A stretch of DNA of 64,000 bases from Clostridium akagii DSM 12554 (GCF_000686725.1 NZ_JMLK01000008.1:124001-188000); one strand, 5' to 3'. Counted from the first letter of the stretch, positions 8,983-19,906 are shown. Notes: generated by a model from the sequence alone, not told the origin. A program made the numbers and translations.

Positions 8983-10281
8983 CTAATTAAATCTGGTTAA
9001 TACTACTGAATAAATATCTTCTAAAAGTTTAAGTCCCCCATCATATCCTACATACGTCCCATTTATGACTAGTCGCTCAATTATAGGCCAGGAAATTGTA
9101 AGATAGTGAGCATTGGTTTCTTTAGCGACTTGCTTTTCCCATGAGCTTCCTAAAATAAGCGGATAACCATAAAAATCTGTATTTTTGATTTCTTCATGAA
9201 TTAAATAACCATCGGTAGCAAACTCAACTTCTGCCTCTATATCATAGCTCAAAGTTTTAAATTGATTGCTAATCCAATCTCTGTACTCATTAGGCGTGTC
9301 ATCTGTTATATACTGCTTCGATGGAAAAAGCCCTAAATCATTTACTAAAAAGTTTGTAACCGCAAGTGTATATTGTGCATCTGATACGACTACAAATCTC
9401 TTTGACATTACACGTGTTTCTAGGAAAACATCTGCAAAACGTTCAATATAGTAGTAATATTCTTCTTCATGTTTGTCTATAATTTTTTGTACTTTCCCCT
9501 TGTCTATCTCTGCGAATTCAGCTACTGATCTTAAAAATTTGCTTGTTTCGAATGCACCTATTGGAATAGTAGGATAATGCAAATATGGTGTTCCAAATTT
9601 TTCTTCTAGAAGCTTAACATTTTCAAGTCCTACCCAAGGTGATACTAATAGATTAAAATCTGCTTTTGGGATTTTATCTATATTTTTTAGTCCTCTACCT
9701 TGACCAAATATTGTATTAGGAATTAATCCAAGCTCTTCAACAAGTTTTTCTAGTGCTCTTAGGTTCCCAAGCCAAAATGGATCATGCATAGGAGGACCTG
9801 ACCATATATTTACTAGTCCTGTGATTTTTTCCTCCGAAGGTTTTAAATATTGATCAATGATTGCTTTAACTACCCAGTCATGTCCAGTGTAGTTGTTACC
9901 CTTAAACCCTGGTGTCGATGCATATATTACTGGCTTATCTGCATCTTTAAAAGAACGTACCACTTCAAAAGCATCATCACCTATAATTTCAGACGTACAA
10001 CTAGTTAATACTACATATAAATCCGCATCAATTACCTTAAGTGAATTTTCAATAGTTTCTTTTAGCCTTTTTTCTCCTCCAAATACAACCTCTTTTTCAC
10101 TAATATTTGTGCATGGAAATATATGTGGTGAAAAATATCCTGAACTTCCTACGCTACCATTTAATTTTTGTGCACAACCAGGTCCAGAATGTAAAATTGG
10201 TATAGCTCTAGTAATTGACTGAACTGTCTGCATTGCTGTCATAGCACACTTATATCTTGGTTGATCTAATATTTTAGCCAT
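8983..10281 (-). CDS. Nitrogenase-like component 1, K/N-type subunit of pair 2
   Basis: This 432-residue protein resembles NifK/NifN-family subunits but lacks the long N-terminal extension of true NifK. The three cysteines at P-cluster positions are present: Cys12 (PRYKCAM), Cys36 (HSGPGC) and Cys95 (LTSCTSEIIGDD). It starts on the base where the D2 stop ends (TAATG), so the two are translationally coupled and probably form a heterotetramer. NifN of the classical scaffold has fewer of these cysteines, so this is not simply NifN. Its partner D2 lacks the cofactor histidine, which suggests a scaffold role for pair 2, but an enzymatic role is not excluded. Confidence 0.85.
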   Translation of the reverse strand: MAKILDQPRYKCAMTAMQTVQSITRAIPILHSGPGCAQKLNGSVGSSGYFSPHIFPCTNISEKEVVFGGEKRLKETIENSLKVIDADLYVVLTSCTSEIIGDDAFEVVRSFKDADKPVIYASTPGFKGNNYTGHDWVVKAIIDQYLKPSEEKITGLVNIWSGPPMHDPFWLGNLRALEKLVEELGLIPNTIFGQGRGLKNIDKIPKADFNLLVSPWVGLENVKLLEEKFGTPYLHYPTIPIGAFETSKFLRSVAEFAEIDKGKVQKIIDKHEEEYYYYIERFADVFLETRVMSKRFVVVSDAQYTLAVTNFLVNDLGLFPSKQYITDDTPNEYRDWISNQFKTLSYDIEAEVEFATDGYLIHEEIKNTDFYGYPLILGSSWEKQVAKETNAHYLTISWPIIERLVINGTYVGYDGGLKLLEDIYSVVLTRFN

Positions 10282-11747
10282 TATTTACGCTCCTCTCTTA
10301 AGAACTTACCATTCTCTTGTTTGTACCACCAATCTGTGTATGGAAGTTTCGATCTTGCCGCAAGATTTTTCTCAAAACTTCTATTTTTTAGTGTATCTAG
10401 AAGGGTGCGAGCAAAACTTAGGGTACCTTTATAACCAAAAATCATATATTCATCAGCAACGAACAAAGCTGGTATTCCCTGTTTTATTGCCCACACTGTA
10501 GTTCCTGGATGTCTTGAAAAATATATATCAGGTTTATATTTATTAAGTATATTAAGTATTTCAAAATTTTGTTGATCAGCTATGCTTAATTTAAAGTTAT
10601 TTGGTGAATTTTCTAATAAATAATCTAGTGCTGGTGGAACTTTTCCATTATCATATTTTTTATCGTAATGCCATGCCGCTGCCCACACAACTTCAACCCC
10701 AAGCTCCTGAAGAACTCTTGATACCTCAAAGGTATATCCTGGTCCCATACCAAGTACTGCTCTAAGACCTTTTAGTTCTTTTTTTATAGCGTCAATTTGA
10801 GGTATATATATTTCCCTTTCTCTTGCTATATAATCTTCAACTTCTGTCCCTTTATTTATTACATTTCCAATCTCCCTAAGCCAAGTTTCAAAACCGGCTA
10901 TTCCTAGTGGATTTATTGTTCTTACGTAAGGTACTCCAAATTTTTCTTCTAAACCATTACCTAGATATGTTCCAAGTGTTCCACATATGCATACAGTAGC
11001 CAGTGATTCTGAAAGTCTTGAAAGCTCTTCTACAGTTGAGTTTTGATATAAAAAGAAAGGCTCAACATCAAAATTTTTAAATATATCAATTATTTCTTCT
11101 CTCGCACTCTCAAAGAAGTTTTTAAAATTTATAACATTTCTTTTAGTTTTAGCTGGTTTTACAATAGTTGAAAGAACAGCATGATCACATTCATCAAATC
11201 CAGAAGCCCATATTCTAGACCTGAATCCTTCACAATGTACTGCTGCTATTGGGATTGGGAGTTCCTTCTTTAATTCCTCCACAACACTGTCCACATCTTC
11301 ACCTATAATACCAGTAACGCAAGATGTTCCTATAAATACTGCCTTAGGTTTATACCTTTTATATGTTTCGATTACTATATCTCTAAGACTTTTTGTAGCT
11401 CCAAAAACTGTATCCTTTTCATTCATATCTGTCCCTATAAAAACAGTGCTATTAGTTACTCCTCTTTTTGCAGAAAGTTGTGCATTTGCTACATTTACGT
11501 CTGGTGCTATGGCTGAACATCCTGATGGAGCATGATTTATTATTGCTATGTCTCTTATCCCTGAAAGCTGCCCTAATGCACATCCTGCATTACAACTACT
11601 TGACTGACTGAAACATCTATCTCGATTTTTTAATCCTCCACACTGGGATTTATTCACTAAATCGTGAAGATCACCATTATAGCCAGTAATAGATCCTAGC
11701 CTACTTTCCCTTGTTCCAACATCAGGTATATCTATATTGATTGCCAT
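10281..11747 (-). CDS. Nitrogenase-like component 1, D/E-type subunit of pair 2
   Basis: This 488-residue protein aligns with the NifD/NifE fold. Cys52 (SSCNAGCALG), Cys77 (NHAPSGC) and Cys143 (GTSCVTGIIGED) match the P-cluster ligands. Cys255, 12 residues before EEKFG, matches the cofactor-binding Cys275 of NifD. The position of NifD His442 falls in GIPALFVADEYMIFGYKG, which has no histidine, as in NifE. This supports a cofactor-scaffold role or a cofactor held by one residue. AGGAGG precedes the start. It lies 74 bases after K1 and overlaps K2 by one base. Confidence 0.87.
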   Translation of the reverse strand: MAINIDIPDVGTRESRLGSITGYNGDLHDLVNKSQCGGLKNRDRCFSQSSSCNAGCALGQLSGIRDIAIINHAPSGCSAIAPDVNVANAQLSAKRGVTNSTVFIGTDMNEKDTVFGATKSLRDIVIETYKRYKPKAVFIGTSCVTGIIGEDVDSVVEELKKELPIPIAAVHCEGFRSRIWASGFDECDHAVLSTIVKPAKTKRNVINFKNFFESAREEIIDIFKNFDVEPFFLYQNSTVEELSRLSESLATVCICGTLGTYLGNGLEEKFGVPYVRTINPLGIAGFETWLREIGNVINKGTEVEDYIAREREIYIPQIDAIKKELKGLRAVLGMGPGYTFEVSRVLQELGVEVVWAAAWHYDKKYDNGKVPPALDYLLENSPNNFKLSIADQQNFEILNILNKYKPDIYFSRHPGTTVWAIKQGIPALFVADEYMIFGYKGTLSFARTLLDTLKNRSFEKNLAARSKLPYTDWWYKQENGKFLREERK

Positions 11748-11821
11748 TAAAAATTCCTCCTCTATATTTTAAACATTCTCAGTGATTTCTCTTGGTGATT
11801 TTGTATAATGGCTGACCTTTC

Positions 11822-13084
11822 TTAATTATTATTGTATAAGTCCTCAAGAAATGTTAAACATCCTCTGTACCCTGCATATCCCTTATTGATAATAAAGGAT
11901 CCTGTTATTGGACTACTTACTAGGGTTGTAAATATATCTAGTTCATCACCTATTTCCTTTTCAAAGCTACTTCCCATAAGAAGAGTAGCTTCATCTTCAT
12001 ACTCTCTTACAAGTTCACCTATTTTCCATTTATCTATTTCAAAAATCACCTTAGGTTTTCTACCATATTCCAAATTTTTAACTTCATTTTCTATTTTCTC
12101 GTGATAAACTTTAGGAATATCATCTGTTATAACTGCAAGTAAAGGTACTTGACTATAATCATTAACCAAAAACTTTGTTATTCCTATTACAGTATTTGCG
12201 TCACCTACAATGATAAATCTATAATTTGAAACTACACCTATGTTTTTTTCAAAATGGCTGTAAACATAATCTTCTTCTTCCTCAATTACCTTTTCAACAA
12301 AATCTCTATCTAAATTCAACTTTTGTGATAATTCTCTAATAAAATTAGAAGTTGCTGTTGGCCCTATAGGAAGACCTGAATACCTAAATGTATCCACTCC
12401 AAGCTTTTCTTTATAAATAGCAGAAAATTTCTTTAATAACCAAGGTGATAAAATAATGTTAAGAGCAGCAGCTGAAGATTTTTTTACAGTTTCAATACCT
12501 TGATGTTCTGTAAAAAATGTATTTACACTAAGCCCTAACTTATTTAGTATTCGTATTATTTCCTCAAAATTGCCTTGCCAGAAAGCATCTTGATGAGGCA
12601 CTATTCCAAAAAGATTCACTGTTTTTTCTTCCTTGGGAGCCTCTTTTACTACATCATTTACTATAGCCTCCAAAGTAGCCTCATATCCATAATATGTGTC
12701 GCCCTTAAACCCTGATGTTTCAACATTTAATATAGGAACCCCTTTTCTTTTAAATTCATTAACAATGCTTTCAACATCATCCCCTATGATTCCGGAAGTA
12801 CATCCTGTTAAAACAACATATAAATCTCCATCCATAACTTCTAAAGATCCCTCAATTGTTTCTCTAAGTCTCTGTGTTCCTCCAAATACTACTTCTTTTT
12901 CAAACATATTTGTACTTGGGCATCCTATTCCACCTATATATCCAGTTTTCTGACCAATTGACACCTGAAGTCCACAACCAGGTCCTGCATGGAAAATAGG
13001 AATTACTCTTTCTATACCTGATGCTACCCCTAAAGCTCCTCCTAGTGCACAAGATGTTCTTGGATTCTCAATACATCTACCCAT
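11822..13084 (-). CDS. Nitrogenase-like component 1, K-type subunit of pair 1
   Basis: This 420-residue K-like protein has the three P-cluster-position cysteines: Cys12 (TSCALGG), Cys37 (FHAGPGC) and Cys95 (LTGCTSGIIGDD). It is about 100 residues shorter than molybdenum-nitrogenase NifK because it lacks the N-terminal extension, a feature of Mar-type and other nitrogenase-like K proteins. It starts two bases after the D1 stop, so subunits D1 and K1 are expected to be made in equal amounts. It probably holds the P-cluster jointly with D1 and passes electrons from the NifH-like protein (25182) to the D1 cofactor. Confidence 0.87.
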   Translation of the reverse strand: MGRCIENPRTSCALGGALGVASGIERVIPIFHAGPGCGLQVSIGQKTGYIGGIGCPSTNMFEKEVVFGGTQRLRETIEGSLEVMDGDLYVVLTGCTSGIIGDDVESIVNEFKRKGVPILNVETSGFKGDTYYGYEATLEAIVNDVVKEAPKEEKTVNLFGIVPHQDAFWQGNFEEIIRILNKLGLSVNTFFTEHQGIETVKKSSAAALNIILSPWLLKKFSAIYKEKLGVDTFRYSGLPIGPTATSNFIRELSQKLNLDRDFVEKVIEEEEDYVYSHFEKNIGVVSNYRFIIVGDANTVIGITKFLVNDYSQVPLLAVITDDIPKVYHEKIENEVKNLEYGRKPKVIFEIDKWKIGELVREYEDEATLLMGSSFEKEIGDELDIFTTLVSSPITGSFIINKGYAGYRGCLTFLEDLYNNN

Positions 13085-13086
13085 CT

Positions 13087-14538
13087 TTAGTTACCTACTT
13101 CCTTGAAATATTTAAAAACATTTTCTGAATACCATGACTCTTTATATGGTAGCTTCTTATGTTTTGCAAGCTTTATATTAAAACTTGGATTTTCAACTGC
13201 ATTCTCTATTTTTCTAGCTAAATATAACAATCCATTGTAACCAAACGTGGGCCTTTTAGATTCCAATATATGAGTTGATGGTATTCCTAATTTTGCTACC
13301 CATGTGGACATTCCAATAAATAACTCTGGCTTCAATTTATTTACAAGATTTGATTGTTCAAAAGGCTGCATATTTGCAATATCAATAATAAATTCTCCAC
13401 CATGAATTTTCTGAAGCTGATCAAAATTTTCAATTAAAGCTTCCTCGTAAGTGGGTGTCTGTATCCCTACAAGCTTCATTCCAAAATCTTCTATTAAAGT
13501 AGCCGCTGCAACACCTCTTCCAGTACCTGCACATATAAATACCCTTTTTCCTCCAATACGCTCTCTTATCTTTGCAATTTCAGGAAGTACTCTTCTATGC
13601 TCTTTTTCAATGTGTTTTAAAGCCACCTCTTCTTTTCCAACAAGCCTCGCAACACTTAGAAACCATTCATCTGTACTTCTTATTCCTATGGGCATTCCTG
13701 TTTTTGAATATGGGATATCATACTCATTTTTAAGGTATTCCATAAATTCATCTGCAAATACTTGGCATACAGCCACAGAATATTCTGCTCCCGGTATTCT
13801 TTTTAGCTTTTCAACATTCGAGTAAAAAGGTATATAGTTAACATGCAAACCCAGTACTGAAAGTAGTCCTTCCAGTTCGAGTTGATCCTTATATCCAATA
13901 GATGTTGTTGCAAATACATTTATTAATCCCTTTTCCTTTTGCATTCTTTCACCTTTAATTATATAATTTTGAATTGCTCTAAATACCGTATCAAAACCAG
14001 TGGCTGGCACCTTTGATTTGAAGCCTTCGCAATGAATTGGAACCACAATTGCATTGACTTCTTTTTGAACTGTACTTGCTACAGCATCAACATCATCACC
14101 AATAATCCCAGAAGCACAGGACGTAAATACAAATATTATATTAGGTTTATATCTCTTCTCAAGCTCTAGAATTGCTTCTCTTACCTTTTTCTCTCCCCCT
14201 AGTACTACATCTTTTTCATCTACATTAGTAACTATATATCTGGCATTTCTTATATTTTTAACTCCTCTATGAAACTGACCAACTTTAAAATTATCATTCA
14301 TAAATGAAACACAACCTACACATCCATTTGGTGCATGCACAACAAATGCCGAATCTTGCATGGAAAGCAGTGCTGAAATACTGTTGGTTTCTTGACATTG
14401 AGTTGCCTGTGCAAAAGTTCTATCTGCATTTTTTAAACATCTCTTTTTAAAATTGCTTGAAAGTTCTTTACTAGTTCCTCCACCATCAGTAAGGGCATAA
14501 GGTCTATCTTCACGATTTTTTGCTATAATACTGCTCAT
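13087..14538 (-). CDS. Nitrogenase-like component 1, catalytic D-type subunit of pair 1
   Basis: This 483-residue D-like protein keeps every metal ligand expected of a catalytic subunit. Cys48 (ATQCQE), Cys73 (HAPNGC) and Cys141 (TSCASGIIGDD) match the P-cluster cysteines. Cys258 matches NifD Cys275. His423 in GIPSTHILES aligns with NifD His442 when the GYNG/GFDG block that follows is used as the anchor. The residues around the cofactor differ strongly from NifD, VnfD and AnfD; there is no AnfG/VnfG gene, and the gene sits in a sulfur-controlled operon. It is therefore more likely a Mar-like C-S reductase than a dinitrogenase. Confidence 0.88.
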   Translation of the reverse strand: MSSIIAKNREDRPYALTDGGGTSKELSSNFKKRCLKNADRTFAQATQCQETNSISALLSMQDSAFVVHAPNGCVGCVSFMNDNFKVGQFHRGVKNIRNARYIVTNVDEKDVVLGGEKKVREAILELEKRYKPNIIFVFTSCASGIIGDDVDAVASTVQKEVNAIVVPIHCEGFKSKVPATGFDTVFRAIQNYIIKGERMQKEKGLINVFATTSIGYKDQLELEGLLSVLGLHVNYIPFYSNVEKLKRIPGAEYSVAVCQVFADEFMEYLKNEYDIPYSKTGMPIGIRSTDEWFLSVARLVGKEEVALKHIEKEHRRVLPEIAKIRERIGGKRVFICAGTGRGVAAATLIEDFGMKLVGIQTPTYEEALIENFDQLQKIHGGEFIIDIANMQPFEQSNLVNKLKPELFIGMSTWVAKLGIPSTHILESKRPTFGYNGLLYLARKIENAVENPSFNIKLAKHKKLPYKESWYSENVFKYFKEVGN

Positions 14539-14562
14539 TTAACCACCTCGTCTTTTTACTCA

Positions 14563-15315
14563 TTAAATTGTATAACTCCACTCTGGAACTATTCTCTTTA
14601 AAAACTTTTTTGTCCTCTCTTCTTTAGCATTTGTAAATATATCTTTTGGGGTTCCTTGCTCCACTATAACTCCCCCCTCCATAAATATAACTTTGCTGGC
14701 TATATCATAGGCAAAAGACATTTCATGAGTAACAACTATCATTGTTATGCCTTCTTCTGCTACCTTCTTCATTACTCCAAGTACATCTCCAACAAGTTCC
14801 GGATCAAGTGCTGAAGTTGGTTCATCAAACAAAATTACTTCTGGATTTAAAGCAAGTGCGCGAGCTATACCTACTCGTTGCTGCTGACCTCCTGAAAGGT
14901 GGCATGGATAAAAATCATATTTATCCGAAAGACCTACTTTATCAAGTACTTTTTTACTAATTTCTTCTGCTTCTTTTTTGGGAACTTTTCTTCCAGTCAC
15001 CAGACCTTCCATTACGTTTCCAATGGCTGTTTTGTTATTAAAAAGGTTATAGCTTTGAAAAACCATGGCAGTTTGCCTTCGTACTTTAAGTATATCCTGC
15101 TTAGATGAATGTTTTAAATCAACATGTGTCTCTCCTATGGTTAGCTCACCATCATCTGCTTTTTCTAAAAAATTCAAGCATCGTAACAATGTAGTTTTTC
15201 CTGAACCACTTGGTCCTATTATTACAACCACATCACCTTTTTCAATCTTTATGTCAACACCTTTTAAAACTTGATTTTTTCCAAAAGCTTTGTGTATTCC
15301 CTTTAGTTCTATCAA
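14563..15315 (-). CDS. Polar amino-acid/S-compound ABC transporter ATPase (TcyN/GlnQ-like)
   Basis: This 250-residue ATPase has Walker [10 protein letters not shown], the signature LSGGQQQR, Walker [15 protein letters not shown] and the switch His in VVTHEM. The PAAT family imports amino acids. Gene order, with two binding proteins, two permeases and an M20 hydrolase, is like the Bacillus tcyJKLMN/ytn module for cystine and S-modified cysteines. It lies five bases after the downstream-numbered permease and 24 bases before the D1 gene, so import and reduction are co-transcribed. Confidence 0.93.
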   Translation of the reverse strand: MIELKGIHKAFGKNQVLKGVDIKIEKGDVVVIIGPSGSGKTTLLRCLNFLEKADDGELTIGETHVDLKHSSKQDILKVRRQTAMVFQSYNLFNNKTAIGNVMEGLVTGRKVPKKEAEEISKKVLDKVGLSDKYDFYPCHLSGGQQQRVGIARALALNPEVILFDEPTSALDPELVGDVLGVMKKVAEEGITMIVVTHEMSFAYDIASKVIFMEGGVIVEQGTPKDIFTNAKEERTKKFLKRIVPEWSYTI

Positions 15316-15320
15316 TTAAA

Positions 15321-16031
15321 TCACCTTCCATTAAATGAATAAAATTTTCTTTCTAAAACATAAGATATTTTTTCAATTACTATACATAAAATCCAATATA
15401 CTATTGCCGCTGCTACATAAGCTTCAAGAAATTTATAGTTTGAATTTGCAGTTATTAATGCTCCATTTAAAAGATCAGTCACGGAAATCATAAACACCAA
15501 AGATGAACCTTTTACCAGCCCTATTAAGTTACTGCAGAGCATAGGCATAGCAACTGGAATGGCCTGTGGCAATATAATTTGTCTTAACGTTTGTACTTTG
15601 GTAAGCCCTACAGAGTACCCCGCTTCATATTGTCCTTTTTTTACTGCTGTAAGTGCTCCTCGTATAGCTTCTGAAATATATGCTGTTGCGAAAAAGCTTA
15701 GGGCTACTAGTCCTATATAAACAGAATTTATATTTTTTGCACGTATGGATAAATGTAAAGTTTTAGCCACGCTATCAAAACATTGTAGCACCGCAAAATA
15801 TACAATTAGAAGTTGCAGAACTACTGGAACACCTTTAATAATCACTACAATAACCTGCAATATTTTTGATATGTATTTTATATTATACAATCTTACAAGA
15901 GCAATTATTGTTCCTAAAATGGTACCAATAACGAACGGTACTAATGCTAGCTCTAATGTGATTGGTACATACCTTATTGCAGCTTTCAGGGCTATTGTAA
16001 CCATAAAATTTATATCAAATTGATTCCCCAT
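15321..16031 (-). CDS. PAAT-family ABC transporter permease (second)
   Basis: This 236-residue permease has five to six membrane helices and the cytoplasmic coupling loop ISEAIRGALTAVKKGQYEAGYSVG, the EAA-loop pattern of HisM/GlnP-like permeases. It pairs with the permease at 16049 to make a heterodimeric channel, as in TcyL/TcyM. Its start codon is 17 bases after the previous stop. Confidence 0.92.
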   Translation of the reverse strand: MGNQFDINFMVTIALKAAIRYVPITLELALVPFVIGTILGTIIALVRLYNIKYISKILQVIVVIIKGVPVVLQLLIVYFAVLQCFDSVAKTLHLSIRAKNINSVYIGLVALSFFATAYISEAIRGALTAVKKGQYEAGYSVGLTKVQTLRQIILPQAIPVAMPMLCSNLIGLVKGSSLVFMISVTDLLNGALITANSNYKFLEAYVAAAIVYWILCIVIEKISYVLERKFYSFNGR

Positions 16032-16048
16032 TTAAGCACCCACCTAAT

Positions 16049-16735
16049 CTATAATTTGCTAAACAAAGTATTTTTCTCAATACAACCACTCACTTTTTCA
16101 ACAATTGCGCCTAATACGAAAAATATAATTCCAGCTGCCACATATCCTTCAATAGTATGATAAGTTCTTGCACCTAAAACTTGTACTTCCCCCATAACAT
16201 CAACTATTCCTAATGAAAATGCTATAGCTGAATCCTGGAGAAGCCCCACAATGGTGGTTGATATGCTTGGCAAAGCAGTCTTTAATGCTTGTGGACCTAT
16301 AATCCTATAAAATGTTTGAATTTTAGTAAGCCCTACAGAATATGAAGCTTCAGACTGACCTATTGAAACACTAGTTATTGCTGATCTAATAATTTCTGAC
16401 ATAAAAGCTGATGTATTTAATCCATAAGTTATTATTACGAATATAAGCTTATCCCATCTATTTATGTCGATCCCAAAGTTCATAAGTATGGCTGGAAATC
16501 CATAATAAACTATAAACATCTGGACTATTATTGGAGTGCCTCTTACAAAGGATATGTATATTGCTACAAGTTGATTTAATATTAAAATTTTGTGAATACG
16601 AATTAGTGCTAATACAGATCCGAAAATCATTCCAAATACAGTTGCTGTAAAAACAAGTAGCAATGTGATATGAATTCTTGATAACAGTTCCGGTAGATAC
16701 TCAAATACCAACTTACCATCAAAATACTGAGCCAC
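16049..16735 (-). CDS. PAAT-family ABC transporter permease (first)
   Basis: This 228-residue permease shows the EAA-type loop MSEIIRSAITSVSIGQSEAS and the SFVRGTPIIVQMFIVYYG motif typical of the amino-acid permease family. It is the heterodimer partner of the permease at 15321 and serves the binding proteins at 16759 and 18835. AAAGGAGG precedes the start. Confidence 0.92.
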   Translation of the reverse strand: MAQYFDGKLVFEYLPELLSRIHITLLLVFTATVFGMIFGSVLALIRIHKILILNQLVAIYISFVRGTPIIVQMFIVYYGFPAILMNFGIDINRWDKLIFVIITYGLNTSAFMSEIIRSAITSVSIGQSEASYSVGLTKIQTFYRIIGPQALKTALPSISTTIVGLLQDSAIAFSLGIVDVMGEVQVLGARTYHTIEGYVAAGIIFFVLGAIVEKVSGCIEKNTLFSKL

Positions 16736-16758
16736 TATACATTCCTCCTTTTGCTTAT

Positions 16759-17574
16759 TTAATCATTATGTGTATAATCTCCACCTAATGTTTGTATTGA
16801 AATTTTCGCTAATGTTCCATCTGCTTTCATGGCTTTTAATGCTTTATCTATATCCTCTTGAAGTTTAGTATCTGATTTTCTATATAAATAGTAAGTGTTT
16901 GAACTTGATATAGGCGTTCCTACTGTTTTAAGTTTATCTCCAAAAGTTTTATTATATTGATCCACCAATCTTTTAATTGATATAAATGCATCTATATTTC
17001 CAGCTTCTATGCTTTTTATAGTTGTTGATATATCCGCTGATGAATATACGAGATTAATAGCATTTCCATGAGTTTTGTTATATTGCTCTAGAACATATGC
17101 ATCATTACTACCTTTGCTCACTTGTACATTCTTACCCTTTAAATCATCAATCGAATTAATATCTGTTTTGTTCTTTGAAACAGTTATCCTTAAAATAAAT
17201 GTTGTATAGCTCTCTTTAGAGAAAAGAAATTTTTGTTCTCTCTCTGGATTCTTTTCAAACTGATGTGCACCAATATCAACCTTTTCAGATTGTAGACTTA
17301 GTAATACATTTGTAAAATCCATTGATTGAAATTGAAATTTGTATTGCGGTAATCTTTTGTTTACTTCTTTTAAAACATTTTCTTCATAACCCACTGGTTT
17401 CCCCTTAGCATCTAAATAGCAATACGGCTTAAATGCATTTCCTGTTCCAATCACTATAGTTTTTGGCTTATCTTTGGTTGGTTCTGAACTGCTGGTGGTT
17501 GTTCCACAAGCTGTCAAGGAAATTGCCGCCACTAGTCCTAGTGTAAATAGTTTGATAAGTTTGATTTTTTTCAT
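16759..17574 (-). CDS. Amino-acid-type solute-binding lipoprotein (second)
   Basis: This 271-residue family-3 binding protein has a lipoprotein signal (KLFTLGLVAAISLTAC, lipobox LTAC) and a two-lobed PBP2 domain. It is clearly a paralogue of the binding protein at 18835: both share IGTGNAFKPYCYLDA/VGTGNAFKPYCYLDA and similar ends, yet they differ across much of the domain. Two binding proteins on one permease pair suggest two related ligands, as with TcyJ and TcyK. The start has GGGGG upstream. The ligand is probably an S-containing amino acid, by context only. Confidence 0.92.
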   Translation of the reverse strand: MKKIKLIKLFTLGLVAAISLTACGTTTSSSEPTKDKPKTIVIGTGNAFKPYCYLDAKGKPVGYEENVLKEVNKRLPQYKFQFQSMDFTNVLLSLQSEKVDIGAHQFEKNPEREQKFLFSKESYTTFILRITVSKNKTDINSIDDLKGKNVQVSKGSNDAYVLEQYNKTHGNAINLVYSSADISTTIKSIEAGNIDAFISIKRLVDQYNKTFGDKLKTVGTPISSSNTYYLYRKSDTKLQEDIDKALKAMKADGTLAKISIQTLGGDYTHND

Positions 17575-17617
17575 AAATAATTACCCCCGTATTCTTTATT
17601 TCTTTTATATTTCAATC

Positions 17618-18799
<1,182 letters not shown>

Positions 18800-18834
18800 A
18801 TCCGCTAACCTTCTTTTTCTAATATTCATAAATC

Positions 18835-19647
18835 CTATTTTGTATAATCTGCTCCCAAATATTTCACAGAAATTTTTGCTAATGTTCCATCCTTTTTCAT
18901 ATCTTTTAATGCACTATCTACTTCACTCTGCAACTTTGTTTCATTTTTTCTATATACTTGATAAACATCGGTATTATATATAGGTGTGCCTTCTAACGTT
19001 AAAACATTTCCAAAAGCTTTATTATACATATCTACCTGCTGTGCCCAAGAAAAAAAAGCATCGATTTTGCCGTCTTCCATTGATTTAATTAAAGTAGCGG
19101 TATCCGGAGATCCGTAAATAAGATTAATCTTCGTTCCATGCTCTTTATTATAATTCTCCAAATAATTAGCAGAATTAGATCCTGTACTAACTTGAACATT
19201 CTTATTATTTAAATCTTTAATTGATTTTATATCATTTCTTGATTTTAGAACTGTTAGCTTTACAATATCATTTGCATAGCCTTCTTTACCAAAAAGATAG
19301 TTTTTTTCACGCTCTGCATTCTTAGCGTATTGATGTGAACCAATATCAACCTTTCCAGACTGTAAGCTAATTAAAACATTTGAAAAATCCATTGCTTGAT
19401 ATTCAAATTTATACTGTGGAAGTCTTTTATTAACTTCTTGCAAAACACCTACCTCATACCCTGTTGGTTTACCACTGGCATCTAAATAGCAATACGGCTT
19501 AAATGCATTTCCTGTTCCTACTATTATTGTTTTTGGTTTTGATGTACTTGATTTGCTATCACTACTCGATTTTGAGCCACAACCGGTAACCGAAATTGCA
19601 ACTGCTAAACCTACTGCAAATAGTTTGATGAGTTTGATTTTGCTCAT
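18835..19647 (-). CDS. Amino-acid-type solute-binding lipoprotein (first; leader gene of operon B)
   Basis: This 270-residue family-3 binding protein starts MSKIKLIKLFAVGLAVAISV and has lipobox VTGC. The ATG at 19647 follows GGGGG with nine bases; the in-frame ATG 15 bases earlier has no ribosome site. It is the first gene after the SAM-I riboswitch terminator (stem at 19733-19770), so uptake is directly SAM-controlled. It shares long stretches with the binding protein at 16759. Confidence 0.92.
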   Translation of the reverse strand: MSKIKLIKLFAVGLAVAISVTGCGSKSSSDSKSSTSKPKTIIVGTGNAFKPYCYLDASGKPTGYEVGVLQEVNKRLPQYKFEYQAMDFSNVLISLQSGKVDIGSHQYAKNAEREKNYLFGKEGYANDIVKLTVLKSRNDIKSIKDLNNKNVQVSTGSNSANYLENYNKEHGTKINLIYGSPDTATLIKSMEDGKIDAFFSWAQQVDMYNKAFGNVLTLEGTPIYNTDVYQVYRKNETKLQSEVDSALKDMKKDGTLAKISVKYLGADYTK

Positions 19648-19724
19648 AAATATTACCCCCATTTTTTATTCATCCTGTGACAACTAATCACTTTTACATA
19701 TTTTTTAATTGTCCAGAATTACTT

Positions 19725-19770
19725 ATAAAAAAATAAAATCTTCACCAATATAAGACTAAGCGAAGATTTT
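19725..19770 (-). terminator. SAM-I riboswitch expression-platform terminator, operon B
   Basis: AAAATCTTC pairs with GAAGATTTT, followed by ATTTTTTT on the minus strand. The left arm also belongs to the alternative stem GACTAAA...CTTAGTC at 19754-19783, which shares bases with the aptamer P1 strand. SAM binding would keep P1 closed and free the terminator. Confidence 0.88.
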
Positions 19771-19782
19771 ATCTCTTTTAGT

Positions 19783-19886
19783 CTTATCTCTCAGGAAAAC
19801 CTGCTGGACTTAGCACCATGTATGCAAATGAAACAAACTGGTTGCTGAAACTTCATTGGGCCATTCCCTCCATTTCTCTAGATAAG
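19783..19886 (-). ncRNA. SAM-I (S-box) riboswitch, operon B
   Basis: On the minus strand the S-box blocks occur in order: CTTATCTAGAG, TGGAGGGAATGGCCC, AATGAAGTTTCAGCAACC, GGTGCTAAGTCCAGCAG and closing GATAAG. The CTTATC/GATAAG ends form P1. It is followed by antiterminator and terminator stems and then the binding-protein gene, so the default is transcription when SAM is low. It differs from its copy at 26560 mainly in the P3/P4 loops. Confidence 0.95.
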
Positions 19887-19906
19887 AAAATATTAAATTT
19901 TAGTAT

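Noticed and set aside
8983-14538. Classical molybdenum, vanadium or iron-only nitrogenase for nitrogen fixation
   Set aside because: No nifV, nifQ, anfG/vnfG or true nifK-length subunit is present, the cofactor surroundings in D1 differ from NifD, AnfD and VnfD, and the control is by SAM riboswitches. The reading is not fully excluded without a phylogeny.
8983-14538. Protochlorophyllide or chlorophyllide reductase, or CfbCD (F430) proteins
   Set aside because: No tetrapyrrole genes are nearby, and NifB and NifX-like genes imply a NifB-type cofactor, which those enzymes lack.
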